From assembly GCF_011067745.1 (NCBI RefSeq), contig NZ_JAAMPJ010000002.1:682001-746000 (forward strand): 64,000 bases of DNA. The letters are read 5' to 3'. Positions 42,787 to 51,136 of the stretch are shown here, in pieces. The notes beneath the pieces are model-generated. The model was not told the origin of the DNA and ran no database searches. It worked only from the letters and a program-made list of their open reading frames with translations. The DNA comes from Lentzea alba (lineage in GTDB: Bacteria; Actinomycetota; Actinomycetes; Mycobacteriales; Pseudonocardiaceae). Numbering within the stretch: the first letter of the stretch is position 1; the number at the start of each line of letters is the position of its first letter. A program made the translations under genes and the position numbers.

Positions 42787-42844
42787 AAAGCCATGGGGGC
42801 ACATTCATGGACCTGAGGTCCATGAATGTGCCCCCCATGGCTTT
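42787..42844. repeat. Very long palindrome between convergent genes (bidirectional terminator or repeat element)
   Basis: AAAGCCATGGGGGCACATTC... through GGACC (42787-42813), loop TGA, and its complement (42817-42844) pair over 27 bases with one unpaired base in the C-run of the right arm. It starts 10 bases after the MFS stop and ends 8 bases before the stop of the convergent gene. Such near-perfect arms are longer than needed for termination and suggest a mobile or dispersed palindrome. Confidence 0.8.
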
Positions 42845-42852
42845 GCTGAGCG

Positions 42853-43944
42853 TCAGGCGACCGAGCGCATCGGGACGACGAGGTAGGTGAGCTCTACGCC
42901 GTCTTCGCCCGGGGGCGAGGTGAGCACGGTGGAGCGCAGGCCGTCCTGGATCTTCAGCTCGATCCGGCGGCCGGAGAACGCCTTCAGCGCCTCAGCCAGG
43001 TAGCGGGCCTGGAACGTCTTGGTCAGGTGGTCGCCCTCGACGGTGGCCTTGACGAACTCCTCGGACTCGCCCTGCTGCGGGTCGCTGCCCTTGACGCGCA
43101 GCTCCGAGTCCTCGACCTGGAGCGTCACCGCCTGCCGCGGGCCGCCGTACGGGGTTGCTCGGCGGACGGCGCGAGCCAGCGCGTCCGCGTCCACGAGCAC
43201 CGTGCTGTCGATGACTGCCTCCAGGAGTCGGCGCGCTCGGTCGTCCGGGAACGGAGCGGCCAGGAGTGCGGTGGAGATCGAGTTGTCGGCCCAGGCGAGG
43301 CCGATGCGGTCCGCGTTGGCGTGCAGCGCGACCGGGCCGTGGGCTTGCCGTGCCGCTTCCACGAGCGGCTTCGCTGGTACCAACAGGTCTAGTTGACCTT
43401 CTTGTTCCCACGGGAATGTGGCGTACGCCATGCGATAGCGATCCGTCGCCATCACGTGCAGCTTGTGGGGGTCCGACTGGATCCGGATGCCGGTGAAGAT
43501 CGGCAACGCGTCGTCCTTCGACGCCGCGCCCGCCACCGCCGCGATCACCTTGAGCCGGTCGGCGTCGATGGAACCCTGCAGTGGCGGCAGTTCTGGGATG
43601 CCGGGGTGGTCGAACAGGTCGAGGAGCGGGATCGCGAACCTCGACGTGGGCGTGCGAATCGCCAGCCGCTGACCTTCGACCTTGAGCCGGACCTGCGGCT
43701 CGTCGAGGGCCTGGAGGGTCGCGGCCAGCGGCTTCGCCGGCACGAGCACCTCGCCCTCGGTGTGGACCGTCGCACGGGCCGTGAGACGCACGCCGTGCTC
43801 CTGGTCGCTGCCCGCGATCTCCACATCGGTGCCGGCCCGGAGGCGAAGCCCGGCCAGCACCGGGTCGAGCACGCGGGTGGGCAGCAGCCGCGCCACCTCG
43901 GCGGCGGCGCCGGCGAGCTCGGCTGTCGTGGCGGTGAGGTCCAT
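42853..43944 (-). CDS. DNA polymerase III beta-subunit (sliding clamp) homologue
   Basis: Protein of 363 residues with the three clamp domains: MDLTATTAELAGAAAEVARLLP opens domain 1; ATDRYRMAYATFPW in domain 2 matches the conserved ATDxYR; the C-terminus is VELTYLVVPMRSVA, the usual LxMPMR ending of clamps. It is not beside dnaA or recF, so it is probably a second clamp besides the replicative dnaN. Extra clamps in actinomycetes can give resistance to clamp-targeting antibiotics (GriR and griselimycin). Role here is open. Confidence 0.85.
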   Translation of the reverse strand: MDLTATTAELAGAAAEVARLLPTRVLDPVLAGLRLRAGTDVEIAGSDQEHGVRLTARATVHTEGEVLVPAKPLAATLQALDEPQVRLKVEGQRLAIRTPTSRFAIPLLDLFDHPGIPELPPLQGSIDADRLKVIAAVAGAASKDDALPIFTGIRIQSDPHKLHVMATDRYRMAYATFPWEQEGQLDLLVPAKPLVEAARQAHGPVALHANADRIGLAWADNSISTALLAAPFPDDRARRLLEAVIDSTVLVDADALARAVRRATPYGGPRQAVTLQVEDSELRVKGSDPQQGESEEFVKATVEGDHLTKTFQARYLAEALKAFSGRRIELKIQDGLRSTVLTSPPGEDGVELTYLVVPMRSVA

Positions 43945-44015
43945 GCCCGGGAAGCTAGCGGGCACCCCTGACAATTTTCGGCGCCCTCGTCGCGGCCCGG
44001 TGCCAAGATGGCGAG

Positions 44016-44459
44016 ATGGCGGAACGAAGCGGAAGCGCGTCGTTCCAGCGGGTGCCGGACGAGTGCTTGATCTGCGCCAAGCACCGGGGTTCGGGACCGC
44101 TGGCCGGCCCGGTGGTGTTCGAAGACGACCTCGTCGTCGTCTCACACCAACCGGGTGAGGTGCTGGGACACCTGTTCGTGGAGACGCGCCGACACGTCGC
44201 AACCCTGGACTTGCTCACGGTCGCCGAGGCGGAGGCCGTGGCTCGGGCGGTCCGGCTGGTGGCTGTCGGGCTGCGAGCCGAACTGGATCCCGAGTTCGTC
44301 TTCTCGGCTGTTGTCGGGCGGGCGGTCGCGCACTTCCACCAGCACGTGTTCGTCCGGCATCGAGGGACGCCGGACGAGGTGCCGTGGGACGAGGATTGGC
44401 CGGAAGCACCAACCGGTGACGCCGCCGACCTGTGCGCGCGGCTGAGGACGCGCTTCTAG
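44016..44459 (+). CDS. HIT-family protein
   Basis: Protein of 147 residues with the histidine triad HFHQHVFVRH (HxHxH) near residue 108 and the N-terminal ECLICAKHRG motif with two cysteines, which may bind zinc. HIT proteins hydrolyse nucleoside phosphoramidates or adenylated substrates. A GTG/ATG choice is not an issue: the ATG encodes MAERSGSAS. Divergent from the clamp homologue. Substrate unknown. Confidence 0.88.
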   Translation: MAERSGSASFQRVPDECLICAKHRGSGPLAGPVVFEDDLVVVSHQPGEVLGHLFVETRRHVATLDLLTVAEAEAVARAVRLVAVGLRAELDPEFVFSAVVGRAVAHFHQHVFVRHRGTPDEVPWDEDWPEAPTGDAADLCARLRTRF

Positions 44460-44462
44460 CCG

Positions 44463-45353
44463 TCAGGCCTCCGCTTTGCGCCGCGCCAGGTCGATGACGC
44501 GCTGCAGGTGCAGACCGCGCCTCACGTCGCACTCATGCGTTGTGGTGCCGCTGTGCACCATGGCCACGAAGTCGTCGAGCAGGTTCGTGAAGCAGTCCTG
44601 GGCGGACGTGTCACGGCTGTTGAGCGTGCGATGGCCGTTGGGGCCGTACACCGTGAAGCCCGCGAACGGTGGCTGCAGCGGCAACGAGAGAGTCATCGAC
44701 AGGGTGCTCGTGGCGCCACCCGCGTGCTGCAGGATCAGCTGCCACAGGCCGGTCTCGGACACGTTCGCCGCGATCACGTCGGTGATCTCGCCCAGGGCCG
44801 CGTCGAGCAGGTCGAACGCGTGCGGGCCGATGTCGTCCAGCGCGCCCTTCTCGTGGCGCCACGGGGAGTTCGAGAACGGGCCGTCCAGCAGGGCGCCGGT
44901 CAGCCAGCGGCCGTCCGCGCCGGTCCAGCCGCCCGTGCGGTGCAGCTGGGCCAGCAGTTCCTTGGTTTCCGGGGCGTAGCGGCGGGTCAGGACGACCAGC
45001 GACGCGACGTTGGCGGAAGACACTGCGGCGGCAAGGTTTTCGGCCACCTCCACCGACTCGGCGATCGGCTTCTCCAGGATCACGTGCTTGCCCGCGTTGG
45101 CGGCCTCGATCGCCATCGGGCCCTGCACGGCCGGCGGCACGCAGAACGCCACGGCGTCCACAGTGGACAGCATCGCGGTGTAGTCCTCGAACGGCTCCGC
45201 GCCGTGTGCGACGGCCAGTTCCCCTGCCGCCTCGGCGCGCCGGGCCCAGACGCCGGTCAGCGTCGTGCCGGGGTGGTTCGCGATGCCGGGGGCGTGAATC
45301 ATCTGAGCCCACGGGCCGGCACCGACAAGTCCTACGCGCAGCTGTTCGTCCAC
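44463..45353 (-). CDS. Gfo/Idh/MocA-family oxidoreductase
   Basis: NAD(P)-dependent dehydrogenase of 296 residues. Rossmann start LRVGLVGAGPWAQMIHAPG, the EKP motif VILEKPIAESVE near residue 95, and DDIGPHAFDLLDAALGEI with the catalytic His of the family. It could act on inositol or another sugar derivative; the substrate cannot be told. It stands convergent to the HIT gene and 14 bases after the small membrane protein gene upstream. Confidence 0.9.
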   Translation of the reverse strand: MDEQLRVGLVGAGPWAQMIHAPGIANHPGTTLTGVWARRAEAAGELAVAHGAEPFEDYTAMLSTVDAVAFCVPPAVQGPMAIEAANAGKHVILEKPIAESVEVAENLAAAVSSANVASLVVLTRRYAPETKELLAQLHRTGGWTGADGRWLTGALLDGPFSNSPWRHEKGALDDIGPHAFDLLDAALGEITDVIAANVSETGLWQLILQHAGGATSTLSMTLSLPLQPPFAGFTVYGPNGHRTLNSRDTSAQDCFTNLLDDFVAMVHSGTTTHECDVRRGLHLQRVIDLARRKAEA

Positions 45354-45367
45354 TCGCCCATCCTGCC

Positions 45368-45724
45368 TCAGGAGTAACTGGCCTTGGGCACGAAGATCTC
45401 GCCCCCGTTGTCGAACCTGAGCCGCATGCCGTCGCTGGTCGTCTCGCGGTCCGGGTCGTGTTCCCAGCCGTTGGGCACCGTCACGACGTGACCGCGGTCC
45501 GGCGACGGGCCGAGCCAGATCTCGTAGTAGGTGCCGCCCACCAGCCGTTCGACCTTCTTCACGTACACGCCCGGAGCGGTCGCCGTGGGATCGACGCTGA
45601 TCACGGTCGTGCGGTCGGGCACGAACATCACCACGCCCGCCACGGCGGTCAGGCCGGTGCCCAGCACGGCGCCGAGCAGGAACAGCAGGATCTGGACCAG
45701 ACAGCCGGAGACCTTCGTCGCCAT
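45368..45724 (-). CDS. Small membrane-anchored protein, unknown
   Basis: Protein of 118 residues with an N-terminal hydrophobic helix (CLVQILLFLLGAVLGTGLTAVAG) and an exported beta-rich domain, YYEIWLGPSPDRGHVV and MRLRFDNGGEIFVPKASYS. No family recognised. The ATG is preceded by an in-frame GTG, so one extra residue is possible. Probably in an operon with the Gfo/Idh/MocA gene downstream. Confidence 0.7.
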   Translation of the reverse strand: MATKVSGCLVQILLFLLGAVLGTGLTAVAGVVMFVPDRTTVISVDPTATAPGVYVKKVERLVGGTYYEIWLGPSPDRGHVVTVPNGWEHDPDRETTSDGMRLRFDNGGEIFVPKASYS

Positions 45725-45763
45725 CACACCATCCTCGGGTAAGCGCGGTCGTACGCTCGGAGA

Positions 45764-46558
45764 ATGCCCGACGACATGACCTTGCCGGGAAACCTGGTAC
45801 CCACCTCGCCGGCCGCTCAACCCGTGCAGGCCCGCGACGCCGTCACCGTGGTCCTGCTCAGGGACGGCAGCGACGGCCTGGAGGCCTTCCTGCTGCGCCG
45901 CGTGAAGGGCATGGCGTTCGCGGGCGGCATGACCGTCTTCCCCGGCGGTGGGGTCGATCAGCGCGACGCCGACACGTCCGTCGCGTGGGCAGGTCCCGAA
46001 CCTCAGTGGTGGGCCGAGGTCTTCGGCGTGGACGCGGCCACGGCCCGTGCCTTCGTGTGCGCGGCGGTCCGCGAGACCTTCGAGGAGTCCGGCGTCCTGC
46101 TCGCCGGGCCCGACGCCAACTCGGTCGTCGCGGACACGTCGACCTATTCGGACGCCCGGCGGCAACTGGTCGACCGCGAGATCTCGCTGGCCCAGTTCCT
46201 CGCGGCCAACGACCTCGTCCTGCGAGCCGATCTCCTGCGGCCGTGGGCCAACTGGGTCACCCCCTACGAGGAACCCCGCCGCTACGACACCCGCTTCTTC
46301 GTCGCCGCTCTGCCGACCGGGCAACGCGCCGACGGTGAGACCACCGAGGCCTCCGACGCCTCGTGGCAGAGGCCCGCGGAGGCCGTCCAGGACGCCCAGG
46401 AGGGCCGCCGGATGCTCATGCCACCCACCTGGCGCACCCTCGAGGAGGTGGGCGCTCACGGGACCGTGGAGAAGGTCATGGCCGAGGAGCGCAGCGTCGA
46501 GAAGATCATCCCCAAGCTCATCCGCGACGGCGACGTGATCCGGGTGGTGTTCCAGTGA
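45764..46558 (+). CDS. NUDIX hydrolase
   Basis: Protein of 264 residues. The Nudix box is seen as GGGVDQRDADTS... followed later by AAVRETFEESGVLL, a split arrangement with an insertion as in other long NUDT7/19-like members. DAVTVVLLRDG starts the fold. It could act on CoA derivatives or other nucleoside diphosphate compounds. TACGCT lies 6 bases before the ATG, though GGAGA could also serve as ribosome site. GTGA overlap with the metallo-hydrolase gene. Confidence 0.85.
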   Translation: MPDDMTLPGNLVPTSPAAQPVQARDAVTVVLLRDGSDGLEAFLLRRVKGMAFAGGMTVFPGGGVDQRDADTSVAWAGPEPQWWAEVFGVDAATARAFVCAAVRETFEESGVLLAGPDANSVVADTSTYSDARRQLVDREISLAQFLAANDLVLRADLLRPWANWVTPYEEPRRYDTRFFVAALPTGQRADGETTEASDASWQRPAEAVQDAQEGRRMLMPPTWRTLEEVGAHGTVEKVMAEERSVEKIIPKLIRDGDVIRVVFQ

Positions 46559-47364
46559 GCGGCTCCCCGCTGATCGGCGCCCGCGCCGCGCATCCCCGCT
46601 ACGGCGAACTCCGCCAGGTGACCGCGCACGCCGCCGTGCTGCTCGCGGACAACCCGTCCCCGATGACGCTCGACGGCACGAACACGTGGCTGCTCAAGGC
46701 CCCGGACGCGGACGAGTACGTCGTCATCGATCCCGGACCGCTCGACGAGGCCCACCTGAAGCGCGTCGCCGCGGTCGGCCCGATCGCCGAGATCCTGCTG
46801 ACGCACGGCCACCCGGACCACTCCGAAGGCGCCCGCGAGTTCGGCGAACTGGTCAAGGCTCCGGTGCGCGCGCTCGACCCGACGTTCACCTACGGCTCGG
46901 AAGGCCTGGTGGACGGTGACGTGATCACCAGCGCCGGACTGGAGCTCCGCGTCCTCGGCACGCCGGGCCACACCAGCGACTCGCTGTGCTTCGTGATCGA
47001 CGGTGAGGCGGTGCTGACCGGCGACACGGTCCTGGGCCGCGGCACGACGATCGTGGCCCACCCGGACGGCAAGCTCGGTGACTACTTCTCCTCGCTCAAG
47101 CTGCTGGCCGAGCTGCCGGAGCACACCGCGGTGCTGCCCGGCCACGGCCCCGAACTCGCGGACGCGGGCGAGGCCGCACGGATGTACCTGACGCACCGGA
47201 CGCAACGGCTGGAACAGGTCCGCAAGGCCGTGGAGTCGCTCGGCGGCTCACCGACCCCGCGACAGGTCGTCGAGGTCGTCTACGCGGACGTGGACAGGGT
47301 GCTGTGGCCCGCCGCCGAGTGGTCGGTGCGGGCCCAGCTGGAGTACCTGCGCACCGGCTACTAA
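46555..47364 (+). CDS. MBL-fold metallo-hydrolase (Rv3677c-like)
   Basis: Protein of 269 residues with the metal-binding THGHPDHSEGAREF (HxHxDH) near residue 84, GTPGHTSDS, LTGDTVLG and PGHGPELAD. The C-terminal helix region, VYADVDRVLWPAAEWSVRAQLEYL, matches the LACTB2/Rv3677c group, whose members may be nucleases or thioesterases. Translation is coupled to the NUDIX gene. The 3' end overlaps a convergent gene by four bases. Confidence 0.9.
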   Translation: MSGSPLIGARAAHPRYGELRQVTAHAAVLLADNPSPMTLDGTNTWLLKAPDADEYVVIDPGPLDEAHLKRVAAVGPIAEILLTHGHPDHSEGAREFGELVKAPVRALDPTFTYGSEGLVDGDVITSAGLELRVLGTPGHTSDSLCFVIDGEAVLTGDTVLGRGTTIVAHPDGKLGDYFSSLKLLAELPEHTAVLPGHGPELADAGEAARMYLTHRTQRLEQVRKAVESLGGSPTPRQVVEVVYADVDRVLWPAAEWSVRAQLEYLRTGY

Positions 47365-48554
47365 GGCTGGTGCCCGTTGTTCGTGACCCCGAACGCGGAC
47401 TGACGCGACGAGGACCGGTCGATCTGCCACCGGCCGGAGTCGGTGGGCTTCGCGCCGGTCTGCTCGCGCTGCGCCAGCTCCTCGTGCAGCTGCTGCAGCA
47501 GGGCCCGCTCACGCTCGCTCAGGTTCGCGTCCACCGACGACGGCTCGGCGGGCTCGGCCAGCGCGGCCTGCAGCGCCGCCAGCTCGTCCGGCTTCAGCTC
47601 GGTGGTCACCTCGGCCCGGTTGATCGGCGTGGGCTCGGGGAGCAGCTCGGCCCGGTCGATCGGCGAGGGTCCTGGGAGCAGCTCGATCCCGGCCTCGGTC
47701 GGCACGATCGGGATGCGCTTCACGGGCTTGGGCGGGAAGGGCTGCGAGCCCTCGAGGTTCGACGACGATGAACGCGTGCGACGTGAGCCGGTCTCTTCCA
47801 GTGGCTCCGGCGCCGGTGTCGGCTCGGCCACCGGCGCCGGAGCGGGAAGTTCTTCGTTCTGGTCGAACCAGGCGGCGGCCGGTTCGTGGGCCATCGCCGG
47901 TTGCTGGGACGGAGGCGGCGGCGGGGACTGCGGGGAAGCCATCGGGGCGCCGGAGATCGGCACCGCGCGCGACGACGTCACGGCGGACGCGTGGTAGTCG
48001 CTGAGCTGCGTGCCGACGGTCAGGACCTCGACGGCGGCCCGAACACCCACCTTGCGCAGCACCGCGTCGACCCGGTAGGCGGTCGCGGGCGCGAAGCCCT
48101 GCGGACCGATGTCCACCAGCACCACGCGCTGCGGCAACGGACCCGGTGTCGAGCCGGCGGGTGAGGAACGCCAGACGCAGCGCACCGAGCGCACGTCCGG
48201 CAGCACCTGCACCGCGCGGGTCAGCGGGCCCGCGATGTCCGAGGTCGGATCCGACTCGGAGGTGAACCGGTGCCGGATGAACGGCAGCATCTCGACCACC
48301 GGCAGGCGGTCGGTCAGCGATCCGTCCGAGCGGACCTCGTGGAGGATCCAGGTGATGGCGGCACGCTCGTCCGGCAGCACCGGGATGCTGCCCGCGAGAA
48401 GTGCGCCGATGAGCATCTCGATCGCGCGGTCGAGCTCTCCGACCGCGAGGAACTCGCGCGCCTGCGACAGGGCGTCGTCATCGACGCGCCCGGCCATCGA
48501 CAGCAGGAGATCGTGGAGACGGACCGGCAGACCGACACCGTCGTTCGTCGTCAC
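47361..48554 (-). CDS. Unknown protein, long form of a tandem paralogue pair
   Basis: Protein of 397 residues. Residues 1-180 form a folded domain starting HDLLLSMAGRVDDDALSQAREFLAVGE and containing RCVWRSSPAG and VLVDIG; the second half is Pro/Glu/Ser-rich and unstructured, ending with a coiled segment (SERERALLQQLHEELAQREQ). The folded part aligns with the next gene upstream. GTG start at AAGGAG spacing 8; a TTG two codons earlier is too close to the site. Last gene of an operon headed by DUF4177 and ridA. Function unknown. Confidence 0.72.
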   Translation of the reverse strand: MTTNDGVGLPVRLHDLLLSMAGRVDDDALSQAREFLAVGELDRAIEMLIGALLAGSIPVLPDERAAITWILHEVRSDGSLTDRLPVVEMLPFIRHRFTSESDPTSDIAGPLTRAVQVLPDVRSVRCVWRSSPAGSTPGPLPQRVVLVDIGPQGFAPATAYRVDAVLRKVGVRAAVEVLTVGTQLSDYHASAVTSSRAVPISGAPMASPQSPPPPPSQQPAMAHEPAAAWFDQNEELPAPAPVAEPTPAPEPLEETGSRRTRSSSSNLEGSQPFPPKPVKRIPIVPTEAGIELLPGPSPIDRAELLPEPTPINRAEVTTELKPDELAALQAALAEPAEPSSVDANLSERERALLQQLHEELAQREQTGAKPTDSGRWQIDRSSSRQSAFGVTNNGHQP

Positions 48555-48566
48555 GTCCAACTCTCC

Positions 48567-49169
48567 TTAGCTGAGCACCAAGTGCTCCTCGGACTCGGCG
48601 CCGGCGCACACCAGCTCCGATGCCGCCAACGCCGCCCGGTGGTAGGGCGGCAGGTCCAGACCGGACGGCACGACCTCGACACACGGGTCGTGTTCGCCCA
48701 ACGCACGCAACACTCGCTGCAACTCGCCGGTCAGCCGGGCGTGGCCGGTGGTCGCCGCGACCAGCAGGACGCGGTTGACCCCGGAGGGACCGATGCGCCA
48801 GCAGGAGCGAACCTCACCGACCCCGTGCCGGCCTCGCAGCGTGGCACCGAGCACGACGGTCGCGGAATCCCCCATCGGCACCCGATCGGGTGATTCTGGG
48901 GAAAAGGTGTAGTCGGTAGGTGGCAGTTCGTCCAGTCCTTTGACCGAACTGACCGCACCGGGTTCCGCCCCGTAGGGCACCAGCGCGTCCTGCAAAAGGC
49001 GCATTTCATGATCCGTCAGAGGGATGCGTCCGTGCAGCAGAGTGCGCGGCAACGACCGCGCGAGCACCGCATACGCGTCCGAGGCGGCCCAGTCCCGGTA
49101 CCGCCACAGCAGGTCGTCCGGGAGGCGCCCGGCGAGCCGCAGCAGCAGTTCGTGGCACGTGTCCGACAT
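48567..49169 (-). CDS. Unknown protein, short form of a tandem paralogue pair
   Basis: Protein of 200 residues, HELLLRLAGRLPDDLLWRYRDWAASDAY at the N-terminus and RSCWRIGPSGVNRVLLVAATTG in the middle, ending YHRAALAASELVCAGAE. The order and spacing match the folded half of its neighbour (HDLLLSMAGR, RCVWRSSPAG, YHASAVTSS), so the two arose by duplication; this copy has no disordered tail. It begins one base after ridA with GAGG before the ATG. Function unknown. Confidence 0.72.
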   Translation of the reverse strand: MSDTCHELLLRLAGRLPDDLLWRYRDWAASDAYAVLARSLPRTLLHGRIPLTDHEMRLLQDALVPYGAEPGAVSSVKGLDELPPTDYTFSPESPDRVPMGDSATVVLGATLRGRHGVGEVRSCWRIGPSGVNRVLLVAATTGHARLTGELQRVLRALGEHDPCVEVVPSGLDLPPYHRAALAASELVCAGAESEEHLVLS

Positions 49170-49170
49170 G

Positions 49171-49626
49171 TCACACCTCGACGATGAGTTCGATCTCAAC
49201 TGGAGCACCGATCGGCAGCTCGGCGACCCCCACGGCCGACCGGGCGTGCTTGCCCGCGTCCCCGAAGATCTCGCCCAGCAGTTCCGAAGCACCGTTGATG
49301 ACACCCGGCTGCCCCGTGAAGCCCTCGGCGGAGGCCACGAACCCGACAACTTTCACGACTCGCTTGATCGAGTCAATCCCCACGAGCGCGTGCACGGCGG
49401 CGAGCGCGTTGAGGATGCAGGTCGCGGAGTACTGCTTGGCCTCCTCCGGGGAGACCTCGGCGCCGACCTTGCCGGTGGCGGGCAGCTTGCCCTCGACGAA
49501 CGGCAGCTGACCGGAGGTGAACACCCACGACCCGCTCTGCGTGGCGGGGACGTAGGCGGCGAGCGGGGCGGCGACGCCGGGCAGCTCGATGCCGAGCTCC
49601 TTCAGGCGGGCGCTCCAGGTGCTCAC
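49171..49626 (-). CDS. RidA-family protein (Rv3678c-like)
   Basis: Protein of 151 residues of the YjgF/YER057c/UK114 family, variant with N-terminal extension: WVFTSGQLPFVEGKLPATGKVG and ARSAVGVAELPIGAPVEIELI. The Arg of the usual imine-binding site is in the RSAVGV segment. Members remove reactive enamines/imines such as 2-aminoacrylate; this subgroup is less well defined. GTG start overlaps the DUF4177 gene's stop by four bases, as Rv3678A and Rv3678c do. Confidence 0.9.
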   Translation of the reverse strand: MSTWSARLKELGIELPGVAAPLAAYVPATQSGSWVFTSGQLPFVEGKLPATGKVGAEVSPEEAKQYSATCILNALAAVHALVGIDSIKRVVKVVGFVASAEGFTGQPGVINGASELLGEIFGDAGKHARSAVGVAELPIGAPVEIELIVEV

Positions 49627-49778
49627 GCCTTCACCCGCTTCAAGTACGCGACGTGCTGCTCCCCCGTCGGGTTCGTCAGCACCGTGACCAGCTCCCAGCC
49701 GTCCTCGCCCCACTGGTCGAGGATCTGCTTCGTTGCGTGGATCAACAACGGCACGGTCGCGTACTCCCACTTGGTCAT
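49623..49778 (-). CDS. DUF4177 small protein (Rv3678A-like)
   Basis: Protein of 51 residues, MTKWEYATVPLLIHATKQIL, then DQWGEDGWELVTVL, which is the DUF4177 signature. First gene of the four-gene operon with ridA and the paralogue pair. Frame continues upstream but only this part is conserved. Function unknown. Confidence 0.85.
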   Translation of the reverse strand: MTKWEYATVPLLIHATKQILDQWGEDGWELVTVLTNPTGEQHVAYLKRVKA

Positions 49779-49847
49779 GACGCGGAGCCTAACCCGCCAC
49801 CCGAACGACGCCTGCGCGGTTCCCGGACTTCGGGCTACCTTGATCAC

Positions 49848-50099
49848 ATGGAAACCTGGCGGATCATCGCCACCAGCCTGTTCGGTGTCGGAGGGCTGGT
49901 GATGGTGCTCGTCGCCATGGCTCAGGTGCGTGATCGCAAGCACAGTGAGCGCAAAGAGGTCGTGCAGGCCGGGTTGATCGGGCTCGTGGTCGTGGCCGTG
50001 ATCACGCTCAGCATCGCGCTGTGGCTGCCGTCGGTCGTGGCCTGGGCGCTGGTCGCCGCCACCGCCATGGCCGTTCTCTTCCTCACCATGGCCGATTGA
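49848..50099 (+). CDS. Small two- to three-helix membrane protein
   Basis: Protein of 83 residues: WRIIATSLFGVGGLVMVLVAM, a short charged loop (QVRDRKHSERKEV), then two more hydrophobic helices. TACCTT ends 6 bases before the ATG, so it is likely leaderless. It sits directly before the ArsA-type ATPase pair; a membrane partner for those is an untested possibility. Confidence 0.72.
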   Translation: METWRIIATSLFGVGGLVMVLVAMAQVRDRKHSERKEVVQAGLIGLVVVAVITLSIALWLPSVVAWALVAATAMAVLFLTMAD

Positions 50100-50143
50100 C
50101 CGACCGGTCCACCTCCAGCCGATTTCACACATAGTCTGGACGT

Positions 50144-51136
50144 GTGACGTCGTGGACCGAGGAGCTGACCCGAGCCCGTCTGCACGTGGTTTCCGGCAAG
50201 GGCGGCACCGGCAAGACCACGATCGCGGCCGCGCTGGCGCTCGCGCTGGCCACCGGCGGCCGGCGGGTGCTGCTGATCGAGGTCGAGGGCCGGCAGGGCA
50301 TCGCCCAGCTCTTCGACCGCGCCCCGCTGCCCTACGCCGAGGAACGGATCGCCTCCGCGCCGGGCGGCGGTGAGATCCACGCGCTCGCGATCGACGCGGA
50401 AGCCGCGCTGCTCGAGTACCTGGCGATGTTCTACAACCTCGGGTTCGCGGGCCGGACGCTGCGCAAGATGGGCGCGATCGAGTTCGCCACCACGCTCGCC
50501 CCCGGCCTGCGGGACGTGCTGCTGACCGGCAAGGTCAAGGAGTGCGTGAACCGCACCGGGCCGGACGGCCGCCACCTCTACGACGCCGTCGTGCTGGACG
50601 CGCCGCCGACCGGGCGCGTGGTCAAGTTCCTGGACGTCACCAAGGCCATGGCCGACCTGGCCAAGGTCGGGCCGATCAAGGGGCAGAGCGAGGGCGTCGT
50701 ACGGCTGCTGCACTCCGGCGACACCGCGGTGCACCTGGTGGCGTTGCTGGAGGAGATGCCGGTGCGCGAGACCCTGGACGCGGTCGCCGAGCTCGACGGT
50801 GCCGACCTGCGGCCGGGCGCGGTGCTGGTGAACCGGGTCCACCCGGCCCGGCTGCCCGCGCGTTCGGTGCCGGTCGCCGCGGAGGGCCGGATCGACGAGT
50901 CACGGGTCCGCGCCGGTCTGCAGGCCGCCGGGCTGGATCTCGACGAGTTCACGCTCGAAGGTTTGGTCGACGAGACCGTGGAGCACGCCATCCGGGTGCA
51001 GTCACAAGAGGAAGCCATGGAGCTGCTCAGCCATTCGGACCTGCCGACGGTGGAGCTGCCGGAGCTGAACGACGGGGTGGACGTGGCCGCGCTGTACGAG
51101 CTGGCCGAGGTGCTGGTCGCGGCGGGTGTGCGGTGA
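50144..51136 (+). CDS. ArsA/Get3-like ATPase, subunit A (Rv3679-like)
   Basis: Protein of 330 residues with a deviant Walker [11 protein letters not shown] at residues 18-27, keeping the signature lysine, and switch motif [10 protein letters not shown]. No arsenite-binding cysteine trio, so it is not an arsenic pump. Rv3679 and Rv3680 (BagA/BagB) form an unequal pair in mycobacteria linked to nitric-oxide and glycerol stress tolerance. TAGTCT ends 6 bases before the GTG start. GTGA overlap with subunit B. Confidence 0.9.
   Translation: MTSWTEELTRARLHVVSGKGGTGKTTIAAALALALATGGRRVLLIEVEGRQGIAQLFDRAPLPYAEERIASAPGGGEIHALAIDAEAALLEYLAMFYNLGFAGRTLRKMGAIEFATTLAPGLRDVLLTGKVKECVNRTGPDGRHLYDAVVLDAPPTGRVVKFLDVTKAMADLAKVGPIKGQSEGVVRLLHSGDTAVHLVALLEEMPVRETLDAVAELDGADLRPGAVLVNRVHPARLPARSVPVAAEGRIDESRVRAGLQAAGLDLDEFTLEGLVDETVEHAIRVQSQEEAMELLSHSDLPTVELPELNDGVDVAALYELAEVLVAAGVR

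Noticed and set aside
42787-42844. Insertion-sequence end or transposon inverted repeat
   Set aside because: The arms are adjacent, separated by 3 bases, with no transposase gene or target duplication seen.
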